A model generated the notes under the pieces. The model saw only the letters and a program-made list of their open reading frames with translations, did not search any database and was not told the origin of the DNA. From Wolfiporia cocos (taxonomy: Eukaryota; Basidiomycota; Agaricomycetes; Polyporales; Phaeolaceae), in the NCBI GenBank assembly GCA_029448655.1, contig JACCLO010000003.1:2542001-2606000 (forward strand): a stretch of 64,000 bases of DNA, read 5' to 3'. Positions 26,062-38,158 of this stretch are shown piece after piece; within the stretch, counting starts at the first letter, position 1; each line of letters starts with the position of its first letter. Both the position numbers and the translations under genes were made by a program.

Positions 26062-26589
26062 GAAGTGTGAAATATAAAATATTGGGATCTTTGTATGTGT
26101 GATTTTGGACTTACATACATACTAATCAATTGCTGAGACATGATAAATATGTAATGATACTGAGGTTGAACTTGGCAGAGCATGTGACCTAGGGGAATGC
26201 TGTTGAACGTCAAGTCCCCTATCCAGTGATCGAGCAATGATGAGATAGTAGGGTATCAAACAAATATTGTAACAAAGACATGCATGCAACAGCCACTATA
26301 AGAAGAATCTACTCAACAAGTAGAACAGGTTCTAAGTAGTACTCATTCCTGAGATCTTCTGATCTTGCTTGTGAATGTGAAAGATGCAAATCATATCTAT
26401 AGTCGTCTTGTTGGTAGTCAGAAGCATTGATACAGCCACGAGAGATTGGCATCTGTGCTCTCATCAGTAATCCCAATCATGTATTGCTTACTTCACACAT
26501 TCCAAGACATACCAGTGAGGCATTCACAGCGGGGCGGGTACCTGTCATCACTGGGTTACGTTGGAAGCTTTGTGAGCCATCCCCTCCTC

Positions 26590-28200
26590 TCAGGTGGCTG
26601 CGAGCATTCAATCTACATAAGAATTCTCAGACAAGCATATCACAAAGAAGAACCATCGCTTACAATGCAAGAAAGGAGTTCACGTAAACTACAGTGGCGG
26701 CCATCAATTCCTGTTGTTGCAAGAGCTACTTTTGCTTTGGACAAACTGAAACGCAATCCATAGATGCGAATAGTTTGTAAATGCGTTATCAAGTCCTAGT
26801 TGATTCAAAATATACTGGTGACATTGACTGATCACATTTGGGTGTTTCATGCATATTATAATCACTCACAATAACTATCTGAAGAAGCTGGACCGTCCTT
26901 ATGAAATTATCAACTCCATATAGGACATAAAGCCGGAGCAGAAAGTTTCACGTTGTTAGAGCACCACGAGAGATGATCCAGTGGCTTAGCGTGTTTATAA
27001 CCGGGCGACTACATCGGGAAGATCAGGCGCACGCCCTTGAGCACATTGACAATACCACCCACGCTTTGAGCATCGAGGGCTTGCGCCGTATATTTGAGCA
27101 AAGAGAGATCGTGATGCTGGCATCCGTAATGACGGAAAATATCATTTGGGCGACGGGGGGTATCTGAGAGATAACATAGGGCTGGTCAGTGGTTAATCGA
27201 GACGGGGAAGGGACACGGTTCGATACTGCGTAGGTAATGTTCAACGAATTCGGATTGGGATCGCCATAACCGGGTACTGTTTTGTCGCGGATCCTGCAAA
27301 ATATGTGTTTCACACTGGTCCTCGGAGCTGAGTGCATCTTTCAATATGCAACGCACGCGTAAACTACATTAACTGAATAGGGATGTATATATGTTAAAGA
27401 AAGGCAAAGATGGGACATGTCAGTATACTCACCGGTCCCCGCAGCTTCGAGTGAAGGTGTACACGTCACTACTTGTGATTATTGTGCTCAATTTGACGTA
27501 CCCAATGAGCCTAAAGCGAGAATGGCCTCCATTCATGCCGGCATCAGTCATGCGCAATCGCCCAGATAGTGAACCTCACCAGCACGGATGTCAACAGTCT
27601 GTGATACCATCGACGTGCACAAGCTGTTTGCATCCAGAAAGTAAATGGGACAGTCACGTAGGCTTATGGAGGAGAATTGCTTTACTCTTCCACACGATGA
27701 GAATGTAGTAGCTATTTAACATAGTGAGTGCAAGCAATTGACAACAATATATCTACACGAAGAATATACTGACCCTTGTACGATGATCGCTATGATGGCC
27801 TATGAACAGTAGCGATATATTGTCAACAATGTCAGCAGTAATTGTTGCCACATAACTCACGCTAAGGAGGAATTCAACCTGGTATGCGATGACCCAACCT
27901 GCTGAGTCTTCCATTGAACTCCACGAGATAGCTATCTGCATACCGAGAACCAAATACTGGAAAGTCGGACGAACTAATCAATAATGAAGCAGCAAAAATC
28001 CACATCAAGTTTATACATACTTGGCCAAATTCAAATAGTGCGCTCTTGGAACTATCAGAGCGACGAAGGGACTGTACGCAAGGATCAAACATGGGAAGGT
28101 CTATAAGCAGCTTAGTGTTCGTTGAAACTACACTCTGAGGATCTGACCATGATGCTGAACAACGCAACAATGGTGTCCGACGCCCTAAAGCAGGTAAGAA
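26590..28200 (-). CDS. DUF6534-type multi-span membrane protein, exon boundaries incomplete
   Basis: Separate minus-strand exon fragments match, in order, what I remember of the basidiomycete DUF6534 family: GWVIAYQVEFLLS (about 27.9 kb) splicing to AIIAIIVQG and then YYILIVWK; further on MIFSVITDASITISLCSNI (about 27.1 kb), then VINTLSHWIISRGALTT (about 27.0 kb) and SLSKAKVALATT (about 26.7 kb). The first junctions have good GT...AG sites with consistent phase (for instance GTACAAGG|GTCAGT). The family is predicted to have about seven membrane helices with unknown function. I could not fix the start, the stop or every exon, and the copy may be decayed because it sits in transposon-rich DNA. 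Confidence 0.5.
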
Positions 28201-28229
28201 CACATCCTGATCATCTACTAGCATTATCT

Positions 28230-29868
28230 TGTTACCAAAGAGCGGCTACCTAAGTCGGTCAGCATGGACTCGCCACGACAAGGTAGCAGAGATTTTTGTA
28301 CGACATACCACACTTTTTAACCACATCTGATCTTGTTCATAGTGCCAGAAGTAATACAATACTTGGGCACAAGAGATGCCATATAAGCTAGAGTGAGCGT
28401 AAGTCGGCATTATGATCAAGCCTCAGCTGTTGGACTCACAACATCGCGAAAGCCAAACCGCCTAGGAATGGGCCAAACAGTGCATTTTCCTGGCCCCACC
28501 CCTCAGAATAGATAATGTCAGCCATAGGGTCTTCCAGAAACTGTGTACTCGAACGGTGATAGTTCGTTACGGGTCTGTGGACTGAAAGTCTATCTCTCAC
28601 TAAATATACGTCGCCTGCATCACAACATGGAGCGGGAACAGATGCTATTCGCGCTGTGCATATTGATGTTCGGGTATCGGCTGCGCAATCAGATCATATT
28701 CATATTAATCGTTAGCGTTCCAGCACATCCGTAAGGGCTGCTGGGGTTCTTTGCTACATAGCAAGGCAATAGTCATCTTCCATGCTGAGGCCAAGCTCTT
28801 CTGAGAAGTAAACGAGGAGATTCAATTGCCTGAACTGAACTGAACACATCATGGATGAGATGCGCAGCTTAATAGATGTCAAGTTTTCGGCAGTGCTGTC
28901 GACGACATATCGTGGGATTAAGATTGGAGCGCGCACTATGAGATAGTGCAGCATGATGGCAGTCCTGCGCTTTGACATGGATATCGGTCCTGAAACCAGC
29001 TTGGCATATCATAGACTGTTCACGCTAACGAACTGAATGTGACAAGAATGACAACGCCATACTTCGTCGCGACGCGAGTGAACTCGCGCTCAGAGCTGGC
29101 CGCGCCCGCGAATGCTTGAGCTCATTGCTCACCCAATACTGGGGGTCGAGAACAAGACATTTGTGCAAGAGCATGAACTCCGAAATAGGCATCGGGGTCA
29201 GCGCTTCCCTCATTCGACGACTTATCCACACGGTCGTCGAGATTAGTGATCGCTGACACCACCGAGCCGCCAAGTACTATTCACACAAGGAAGAGCATAC
29301 TTCTGGTCACTTATACCAGCAGCATCTAATTTCCGGGGCGCGAGCACACGACGAGCATATAAGTGAACGCGAGACCGAGCACGCTCCGTTACTTAGGCTA
29401 TAACATTAGTGCGTACACACAAGCCACCTGCGGGCACTGTCTGTATGGTATGGCGCGGCGTGACCGCGAGCAAGTATGGAAATGAGTTATAAGGGAACTA
29501 GAAATAGGGCACGGGCGAGCACGGACGGGAGATATACAAAATATGCAGAGGCGAGGAATATGGTTGTGACTGGGCGAGCGAGTCGGATGATCCAGTACGG
29601 TGCGGGGCACAAGACTTGATGGGGGCGAGACGGAGAATGCAAGACCGAGACAGGCAGGGCGAGGAGGTTGAGGAGGGATATTGGGGCGTAGCGCCCATAA
29701 ATCTAAGGGCGGAGCTTGTATGGGAAGGGAAGTACTCTATGCGTGGCGCATCCGGGCACGAGACGACAAGCCGAGGGAGGGATTTTGGGGGATTCATGAT
29801 CAGCTCGATGAGACCACGGATATCAACGAAGATGCCCTGTGCGTCGGGAGCCACGACGCGGGTATCGC
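28230..29868. other. Unassigned stretch between the DUF6534 gene and the second KSCLK gene
   Basis: Only short open frames without motifs are present. The plus-strand frames from about 29600 onward are shadows of the minus-strand gene at 29869-31635. Nothing else was recognised. Confidence 0.35.
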
Positions 29869-31635
29869 TCACCGTGCGTCCCCGTCCACCCGCACTACCT
29901 CCACTCCAGCGTCCACCGGGCGCTCACTGAGGTCGGCGGCCGCCTCCTCGCCCTTTATCCTCCCTCCCGCATCCGCACCTCCATCTCTCCTCCCACCTTC
30001 TTCCCTCCTCCCACCGACGGCCTCCTCGACCATGATCCCCAGCCCGCTCGCGCCCAACACTCCAGCGGCCGCGGCCGCAGCAGCCGGGGCGACGGCGGGC
30101 GGGTAGAGGCTGAACGGCGACGGCGGGACGAGCGCGGGCGACGGCAGCGCGGCGAGGCGCACCGTCTGCAGGACGTGCGGCGGGAGCGCCGCCGGCGGCT
30201 TCTGCTCCGCGCCCGCGCCCGTGGGCGTGCCGGACGCGGGCGAGAGCGGCTCCGTGTACATCGTGTGCAGCGGCGGGGTCTGCCCCGCGGTCGACGGCGC
30301 GCGCGCGGCGAAGTAGTCTGCGCCTTCGCCTTCGCCTCCGCTCTTCGCCCCTGCTGCTGCTTCTGCTGCTGCTCGTGGCTCCGCCGTCGGGCCACCCGCG
30401 CCCGCGGGCGCGTCCGCGTCTGCTCTTCGCTCCTCTCTCGCCTCCGCGCCCGCCTGCGCCACGTGTGCCACGCGGGTGTCGGGATCGCCTCTTTCCTCCT
30501 TCTGCGGTGGCTGTGGTGGCGCCACTGCCTGCGTCTCTGCCGTGAGGACAGCGGGCGGCGGCGCAATGGCCTCCTCCTTCTGCTCCAGCAGGGGCACGAA
30601 CGACATGCTGATTCTCCGCTTTCTTGGCGCTGGCTCCGTCTTCTGCGCCGCCGGCGGGGCGGGCGCAGGCGAGGTAGATGCGACGGGCAGGAGCGGGAGG
30701 AAGGCGAAGCTCGCGCGGCGGGGTGGGGAGGCGGGGGCCGTGGAGGGAGCGGGCACTGTAGAGGAAGCGGGCACTGTAGAGGGAGCTGTAGCGGTGGTTG
30801 TTGGCGTGGGGTCAGTGGTAGTAGACGAGGGCTCAGATGGGGATGGTGCAGGGTGTGGCGGTGCGGAAGTGGAGGATGCGGGCGGCGGGGCTGGTGTCAT
30901 TGAAGGCGCGGTGGCCGCGAGAGTATTTGATGGCGGAGATGGCGAGGACAGAGACGCAGACGCAGACTCGTCGAGCAGCGGCAGCAGCCGTATAGGCACC
31001 GCCTCGAGGTAGGGCAGGATCACGGGATCGACCGAAACGGTGCCGCGGTTCTTCCAGCGTGCAGGCGTATGTGACGGTGCGCTCGCGAGGCGGGAGGCGG
31101 GCGGTGAGACGGAGTTGGCGTCGGTGTTCGCGTACGTCTGCAGGCTCGGGTCGTCGGCGGCGGCGGAGCCGCGGGCGGAGGAGGCAATGCGCGGGAGGGA
31201 GAGGCGGAGCTGCTTGAGCTCGAGCACGTCCCTGGTCGTGCTGGTCAGCGGGAGAACAAGGAAGCAGCGCAAGGGAGGCGAAGAAGGCCGATGACGTCGG
31301 CACCCGAATAGGCAAGCCTCGGGTGCCCGTGACTCACACGACCAGCCTCGTCGCGGGAGACGGGGAGGGGACACTCACTGGTACGTCAGCCGCGGCGTAA
31401 CGGGCGCAGGCGAGCGGTCCCACTCGTCCACGTAGAACACCTCCTCGAGCGTGTCGTCCGCGTGGAAGGACACCCGCTTCTGCATCGGCGCGCGGGCGAG
31501 GGCGCCGTCGCTCGCGGACGAGGACTCGCTCAGCGACGGCGAGGTGCGCCCCGAGCCCGCAGGGGTGCTGCATGCGGATGCGTCGGGCGTGAGCGGCGGC
31601 GTGTGCCAGTGCGAGAACTTGAGGCAGCTCTTCAT
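29869..31635 (-). CDS. Long KSCLK/DEWDR family protein, 539 aa, with Pro/Ala-rich extension
   Basis: Exon 31635-31379 joins exon 31231-29869 across a 147-nt intron that interrupts the codon after LTY, the same place as in the 16520 gene. The N-terminal motifs are MKSCLK, MQKRVSFHADDTLEEVFYV (RVSF at residues 54-57) and DEWDRSP, then DVLELKQLRLSLPRI. The extra about 430 residues are low-complexity Pro/Ala/Ser/Thr, broken by short repeated motifs: AVPIRLLPLLDESAS, RRASFAFLPLLPVAS and RRISMSFVPLLEQKE, a recurring R-x-S-(M/F)-x-F-x-PLL pattern. RVSF resembles a PP1 docking motif and the R-R-x-S sites resemble kinase A targets. A phosphatase-regulatory scaffold is conceivable but unproven. Intense GC-rich codon use explains the long shadow frames on the plus strand. 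Confidence 0.8.
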
Positions 31636-33650
31636 CGTGTGTGCGTGGGGCGGCTCCTATGTGGGTCGTGTGGGTCGGGAGCAGCCAGCCTAGCGGTAGT
31701 TATACAGTTTTCCGTTTCCGAGTCCGTCCGTCCAGGGTTCGAGTGAAAACAGTCCTCCAGAGACGAGACGCAGATCCGGGGTCGAGCTTCGTGTGCGGGG
31801 AGGGCGAGTGCAGGGAGTGCGGGGAACTGAACATACAGACGGCCCCCAGGTCCCGCCAAAATATCTCGCCGCCCGCTGTAAGCGCTCAGGGTGGATCATT
31901 CCCGGGTGTGCACGGGACGCGCCGCCATCCTCTTCTGGCGACGCTGATGGCTGCTATGCGCGTTTTGCCATTCGTTGCGACCGAGGCGGGAAGACACAAG
32001 CACGTACAGAGCCAGACACCCGCGTGCCGCTACGCCCAAGCGGCCGGATCTCCACAGTGTCGTATCCATCGAGGCCCGTCCGCGTACTTTCCTTACTCCT
32101 GCCCATGAATCCCGTCGGACTCCCTGTGTCTGCCTCAGCGCATGTGTCGCCGTATTTGTTCATCTGCGATTGACTGCAGGGCGTCGTATTGCCGAGGCGC
32201 CCGCTCGCCGAAGCGCGCCCAGAGCACCCCAGACGCAAGTGGTTCCGCACGCACATGCCTCCCTCCTCGTTGCGAGGCCTTGCACCCTCCTCAGCCCTTC
32301 TGCTTGCGCAGCACCCTCCCTCTCAACGGACGCTCCAACGCCAACGTGCACGGATAAGCGCGGCGAGCGCCAACGCCCGAGATTAGCCCATCAGTTTAGT
32401 TCGAGGAAAACATGCGTGTGCCGAGACGCACGCCGGGCCCGTCGCGGGCCTACATGCACCCATATTTACACCGCGCCGGCCATGGGCGTAGGTAGAGGCG
32501 CGGCCATAGATGCCGGTGACGTTATACAATGCGGCACTAGCGCCATGCCATCTACCATCTGTCGGTCTTCGACCCGGCGAATCGTTCCCTTTAGTATTCT
32601 GGTTCTTAGTCGTGTAGCGTCGGGATGCAATGCTAGCTGCTTTGTACTTATGTTCGTGAGCATTGACGACGTCGGCGCGAAGAAATGAACCATTGCGACG
32701 GCTGCAAGTTCTGGTAGCACCCGTCGTAGAGCATTGAAGCGTCTGAAGCGGTCTCGATCCGCATAGGCTCTAGTCTGACTTCGATCGGTGGCTCGTACCA
32801 GGCCAATAATGCCTGTAAGAACGGAAGACATCATCGCTCATCAGATGGACGCACGACGGCGCCCGTCTTCGTTGCCGTCAAAACGGTGGTCGGCCGTTTC
32901 AATAGTTAGATTGTTTCGCACACGCATGTCGCGGCTAATTTTAACGAAGCGGTAAGTCTGCAGTGGACAACGACGCGATGCCCAATCGGCGGATTGAAGA
33001 ATGTGACCTCCCCGCACATTGCGCTGACATCAAGATCACATCCCGAGTCAGAGCTGATATATGGTTTGCATTCGCATGCGTGGAGAAATTGGTCTGCTTC
33101 GTTGATATACTCACAAGCAAGCATAACGCCCACAGACACCGGCTTAAGCCTACCCTTCATAATAACGCGGCATCAGCGGTGGCAAGGTGAACACTCGTCC
33201 ACCTGTCCCTGATACCGCGATACTGGGTTCTTTAGGGAGGTAGATCATTATAAACCAAGGACTTGCTTGAAGGCTGTGAGTAGCTGGAGGATATCAAGGT
33301 GCGGGGACGGCAGTATGTCACAATTACATGCTTTTGCAAGGTCAATGCTCAATTTTACTGCTGATCATCTGGCTTCATATTGACATTTCTGCATAGAAGT
33401 GTGAGCCACAGCCCATAAACGCATTGAAACAGAGTATTGCATAAGCACCGGTTAACAGCATGTCCTATCTAGTCTTCTGTGCTGACTTTGAACGAATCTG
33501 AGAGCACATATGAGAATGCTATGTGGCTTGGTTTGCTATCATGAAGAACATGTAGGCCTTCAAGGGTGTTATAGGGTTGACCAACACCTAAAGACTCCTT
33601 GCATCTGCATAAAACTAAAGATATAAGCTGAGAAAAAGGGCGAGAAAAAA
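31636..33650. other. Promoter side of the KSCLK gene and unassigned DNA
   Basis: The first few hundred bases upstream of 31635 should contain the promoter of the minus-strand gene. The rest contains only short frames without motifs. Confidence 0.35.
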
Positions 33651-33731
33651 CGACCAACCTGGGACTCGAACTCAGAATCTTCGCCTACCTCCTACCGGAA
33701 ACCGACACCTTAACCATTTGGCCAGCCGGCC
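33651..33731 (-). tRNA. tRNA-Arg (anticodon CCG) with a probable 8-nt intron, or a recent pseudogene
   Basis: Reading the minus strand from 33731, a 7-bp acceptor stem (GGCCGGC with GTTGGTC, three G-U pairs, none mismatched) encloses a TGGCCAAATGG A-box D-arm and a GAGTTCGAGTCCC B-box T-arm (one A-C mismatch in the stem). The overall form closely resembles eukaryotic tRNA-Arg(CCG), including discriminator G. The anticodon arm carries TTCCGG and is 8 nt too long, which fits a short intron just 3' of the anticodon; the anticodon stem then has one mismatch. A T6 run follows directly at 33650-33645, as expected of a Pol III terminator. It stands alone among repeats. Confidence 0.65.
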
Positions 33732-34039
33732 ATTGCAAAGCACCCTTACATTGATATATATGTCCTTTTAATCCTCGATCAGATTCACCCTTAGTACTAA
33801 TGACATATATATTCCATCATATGGTGGCTCAAGTAGCCAATGGACATTCACATTAAGGTAGGTGTAAATAACAGTAGTTAGTGTCCATTCTGTATATAGT
33901 GACCCACAAAACTGTTGCAATGTTTGCAACACTTTCATTCCCTGGTCCATATCCATCGGCAAAACGTGAACTCTCATATCTAGTCCACTAACGATTGCAA
34001 ATAGCAGCTTGGTAGATATCCGTAGATACGAGCAGATAC

Positions 34040-34265
34040 TATGCATGGGGTACTTGCAGGATCAACGAGGACCGAAATATATTTTGTAGGATAAATGAGG
34101 ACCAAAATACTATTTTCAGGATCAATGAGGACCAGCATGTTAGTTGCAGGATCAAAGAGGACCGAAATAATATTTGCAGGACCAAACAGGACGGGTCTAT
34201 TATTTGCAGGATTAACAAGGACAGGAATATCAATTGCAGGATCAACACGGATGGAGATATTAATA
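34040..34265. repeat. 30-bp minisatellite, about 7 units
   Basis: The word TGCAGGATCAA...GAGGACC.GAAATA recurs every 30 bp (31-33 bp in the first units) from about 34052 to 34262 with point differences. Because the period is a multiple of three, one minus-strand frame stays open and reads as a 10-residue repeat containing SLILQ. I do not regard that as evidence for a protein. Confidence 0.85.
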
Positions 34266-35369
34266 ACCGGGATGCATCCATGCGTGGAGTGGCATCTGGG
34301 CGTGATGTGGCTCCCATCCGATTTAGTAAGTCCCTTACTTGATCAGGCAACACCTTTCATCATACTTCATAGTCTGTCATAATTTCAGTCGGCTCTTGAA
34401 TCTTGTCATAAAGGCTGGCTCTTGTCACTGTCGATGTGCTCAACTTCTCTCTCCTCAATCCATATGTTGCTCTCTTGTTGCTCAACTACCCAAACACAGT
34501 CTGCCACTTGCATGTATCCAAGTTGACACATCCACCACTCTCTCTCCCTGGTCTGTTGTTCTCCTTCCGTTCTCGGCACCATGCATTGTGGTCTTTACCT
34601 GTGACCCAGCATGCTCGCTGCACACACAGTATGTCTTTCCTTTCTCCCTCTGCATACCTTACTAAACCCTACTGCCATAATCTTATGGGAATGCTTGCCA
34701 TGACAGGCACAAAACACTGGACAGCGCCTGCTGCTCAGTACTCATCGCCCTCACCCCCAGATATCTGGTGTGTTGACTCATATTCTCCCCCTTCTTGTGT
34801 GCATATATGCGCTTTTCTGCTCAGCAACATCAGTTCTTAAATGTGCCATAAGCTCCCTATGATCACCATAACCAGTCATGACTTCCTTGACAGATGTCAT
34901 GCATACCGCCTACTTATCTCCCACCTCATGGTCTGATTCCTCCCACAGTACACCCATCTTTGGGCCTCCTCCACCTATCATTCGTAGCACATGTCATGAC
35001 TGCGCTCATGTGTGTCCTTCCCTTCCTGCTTGTAGTAATTTATGGTTGCCGTGCTGCATACGGTGATAGTAAGCGCTGTGCATGGGACACGCTCGCAGTA
35101 GTGGCAGCACATGGTGTCCACACCACGCCCATGGCGTATGGTCATGTCGACGAGGTTGCCGCTGTGCATACCATGGGCAGGAGCAGAGGTCAGAGACTAC
35201 TGCTCTGTGGTAGATCTTTTGTAGCCCCTTCTGTTACTAGCCGTCTCTACTGACATGAATAAAATCGAACTTTTATCGGCACTGTACTATGTGTATTAAT
35301 AAATTATATGAGCTACATCTCTGGAACTGGTACCCTAGAGCGGTGCCCCTGCCCTGCCAACCACCCAAG

Positions 35370-35500
35370 GGACCGCTATTGTGAGGTCCTCACAATAGCA
35401 AGGGCCTCAGATAATGTCCTCGAAATAGCAAGGGCCTCAGGTGAGGTCCTCGCAACAGCATGGGTCTGGGCGCCACGTCCTTGCAAGAACGGGTCCCTTG
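35370..35500. repeat. Second 30-bp minisatellite, about 4 units
   Basis: The unit resembles GAGGTCCTCACAATAGCAAG followed by GGCCTCAGAT, repeated at about 35378, 35408, 35438 and a degenerate fourth copy. Parts of the unit also recur inverted just outside (GGGACCGCTATTGTG at 35370 and GCTTGCTATTGTGCGGACC near 35505). No gene is associated. Confidence 0.75.
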
Positions 35501-35773
35501 GGCGCTTGCTATTGTGCGGACCTGTTACTATAAGGGGGTTATACATGACTATACCTGTCTGCCTACATTGATAAGACCTGCTAGGTATATCTATGTAGAT
35601 CTATGGTCTCGCACTTTGCTGATGTCTCAGGAACCCCTACTCCACATCAGACTGTTAGGGCCTCATTTGAAAGCCATGCTTCTCAGCTTTCATTTGAGCC
35701 AAAAATAATTATGTAAATCCCTCTATATTATGGAATACAAGCTACTTTTTCCAGACATACCATTGCAACAGTG

Positions 35774-36230
35774 TGTTATGAGTTGAATATAATTACTTGT
35801 TGGAATATCCTGTCTTGGATATTCTTCAGTAGTGAGTAGCACACTACTCACCAATTCCCTGAGTTGAAGACTTAATTGAGGGACTTCAGAGCCTAAGAGA
35901 TATTTGCTGAGGCTTAGTCACCCAAGTTTGAGAGTGAATATAAGACTCTTGTTAATACAACAAGGTTGAGCTGAAGAGCTTGACTGGTAGTTACAGGGGT
36001 TTATATACACTACTGGGTTTTCTGGGTCTGAGTGCTGTAGGTACTACCAGGTACTATAAGTAGACTAGCTACTTGATAAAGTACTAGGTAGAACAATAGA
36101 TAAGAATTGTTATGAGTCAAATTTATTTACTCATTGTAATACCCTGTCTTGGATATTCTTAAGTAATGAGCAGCACACTACTCACCAAGTCCCTAAGTCA
36201 AACACTTTAGTTGAGGGACTTGACACACGC
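35774..36230 (-). repeat. Tandem LTR fragments of a second Gypsy-like family (TGTTATGAGT)
   Basis: A copy starting TGTTATGAGT at 35774 runs to about 36107, where a second copy with the same start begins and stops matching near 36226. The first copy contains AAGGTTGAGCT and, read on the minus strand, a TATATAAA word 35 nt before AGCTCAACCTT. A further fragment of this family lies at about 37470-37700. Ends were not resolved. Confidence 0.6.
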
Positions 36231-36839
36231 TACAAGAGCTCAGGGCAATGTGACTCGCACAAGGGCACATTGCGATCCGAGATTGATGAGGTGTAAACAG
36301 CCAAGACAAGTCTGAGGTTCTACCTCAACTGTCGGCCACTATATATCCTACAACTATATGTACATGTTTATTTTACACAGCCAGAAATGGCATCAGTGTG
36401 GGAGCGGCTGTGTCTGCTACAAGTTAGATGGCCATGGTGACGTAACGGGATAGTCCTAGATCGGTGGTTCTTGTTGATTGGTGATGGCAGTGGTATCGGT
36501 CTGTGACCAGTGGTTCTTGTTGATCAGTGATGGCTGGTAATGGTGGTGGTGTTGGTTTGTGATTGGTGGTGTTGGAAGTCGACGCACTCAGCGCACGATG
36601 GTGCAATTGGAGTTGCACATCGATCGGAGTCAATAGTGCACTAAGGCAGAAATGGCGGGTGCGGCGGGAGTTGGGGGGCTGATAATTGGGGCGGTACGGG
36701 CAGATGAGTCACCGTTAGTATAAAATGGGATGTATTGTACGTACCTACGCCGTGCGTTTGTAACCCATCCAGACGAAGTCCCTGGAGTCCAAAAGGGAGC
36801 GCGTAGCCTCACGAGCGGGTGCCTTCCCGTGAATTTTGA

Positions 36840-37440
36840 CAGGTGGTTCTCAACGATTGGGGACCTGGCCAGTGATGGTGCTGGGTGTGATGTATGACGA
36901 TCAGTGGTTCTTGTTGATCAGTGACGTATTGGGTTAGCCCTTGACCAGTGGCTCTCATAGGTCAGGGTGGGTTCATAAGTACAAGGTCTGTAATGGCCAG
37001 GTTGGTAGTCCGTGGTGGATGTTCATTGGAGATGAGAGGCATTGGAGAAGGTTGGTTGGGTGGACGTGTGCTGGTGGTCCTAGCTAGGAGTCTCACATGG
37101 TCTTATCATGGGCTAATGAGCTGGAACATCATGGTGAGCAATGGGATTCTGACAGCAGATGGTTGGCTGGGTTAGGTGCACTGTCTGACTCATTGTGCTG
37201 GTCCTACTCGTATGACTTTGTGACTGAGGGCTTTGGACTGGTCAACAGAGTTGGCACTAGGGATTAGGGTTCTTAGGCATGGCTGGTGATGCTTGTGGGT
37301 TTGAGTAGCTAGTGCCCTTGGGTGGCTTGTGAGTCTGGGGCTTCTACTAGCTACAGCATTGGGTTCCAGCTTTGGGGGTGCTCTTCGGAGGTGCTCTGGC
37401 ACTGTCATGGTCTTTAGTGTGAGTGAGGTCAGAATTAGGT
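36840..37440. repeat. Diverged repeat, partner of 47250-47920
   Basis: Ordered shared words (TGGCCAGT, GACCAGTGGTTCTCATAG-like, TTAGGCATGGCT, GGGGCTTCTACTAGCTAC, TTGGGGGTGCT, GGAGGTGCTCTGGCA) link this block to 47250-47920 in the same orientation. It looks like internal sequence of an older transposon family, but no coding motif was recognised. Confidence 0.7.
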
Positions 37441-37840
37441 TATGTCTAAAGGCTTTAAAATTGGCTTGTGACAGGACTCCAGAGCTTGAGAAGTATTGCT
37501 AAGGCTTGATCACCCAAGTTCAAGAGTGAATATAAGACTCTTGTTAATACAACAAGGTTGAGTTGAAGAGCTTGACTGGTAAATACATGAGTTTATATAT
37601 GCTGCTGGGTTTTCTGGGTCTGCATGTCCTAGGTACTGCCTAGTACCATAAGTAGACTAGATACATGATAAATTACAAGGTAAAGAGATAGATAAGAATG
37701 TTGCAGTTGAATGCAACATATCAGGATCATGATATACAGCTGTGGTTGAACACAATGAACAACAGGGGGTGATACATACTAATCAATCCCTGTGATGTGA
37801 TAAATATGAAACAATACCAGGGTTGGGCCTGGTGAGGCAC

Positions 37841-38158
37841 TGTCACAGATTCTGCAACATGGGTCAGGCCCACCCACTGGGACTCAAACTCAAGGCCCTT
37901 TGACCCCCTGTCTGGTGCATTAGCCACCTTGTCATGGACTACAGCACCAGTATGTCACGTGACCCCTTAGATTAGATTGTAGTACAGTGTTTAGATTACC
38001 ACCAGCCCAGTAGTTTACACCTTACCCCTTATAGCATGGGCAGTGCACAGACCACACCTTTAGGGCAAGTACCAATATCATATGTTCATGGTCCCCATGT
38101 ATATATACCTTTATGCTGAGGTCTTACAACCTCAGCCAAATCAATTTCTCTCTCTCTC
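37841..38158 (+). repeat. TGTCACA-family LTR truncated by the Gypsy element
   Basis: The block starts TGTCACAGATTCTG and carries the CACGTGAC, GCACAGACCACACCTTTAGGGC and TATATAC words in the order seen in the solo LTR at 25632-26061. It ends abruptly in CTCTCTCTC where the Gypsy LTR begins. Its missing 3' portion is not found on the other side of the Gypsy element. Confidence 0.65.

Noticed and set aside
29839..30903. 354-codon plus-strand frame, extremely Arg-rich
   Set aside because: Complement of the Pro/Ala-rich coding sequence of the minus-strand KSCLK gene.
34039..34353. 104-codon minus-strand frame with a 10-residue SLILQ repeat
   Set aside because: It is only the translation of the 30-bp minisatellite; there is no plausible gene context.
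34040..35500. CRISPR-like arrays
   Set aside because: The units are contiguous tandem repeats without unique spacers, and the window is eukaryotic.
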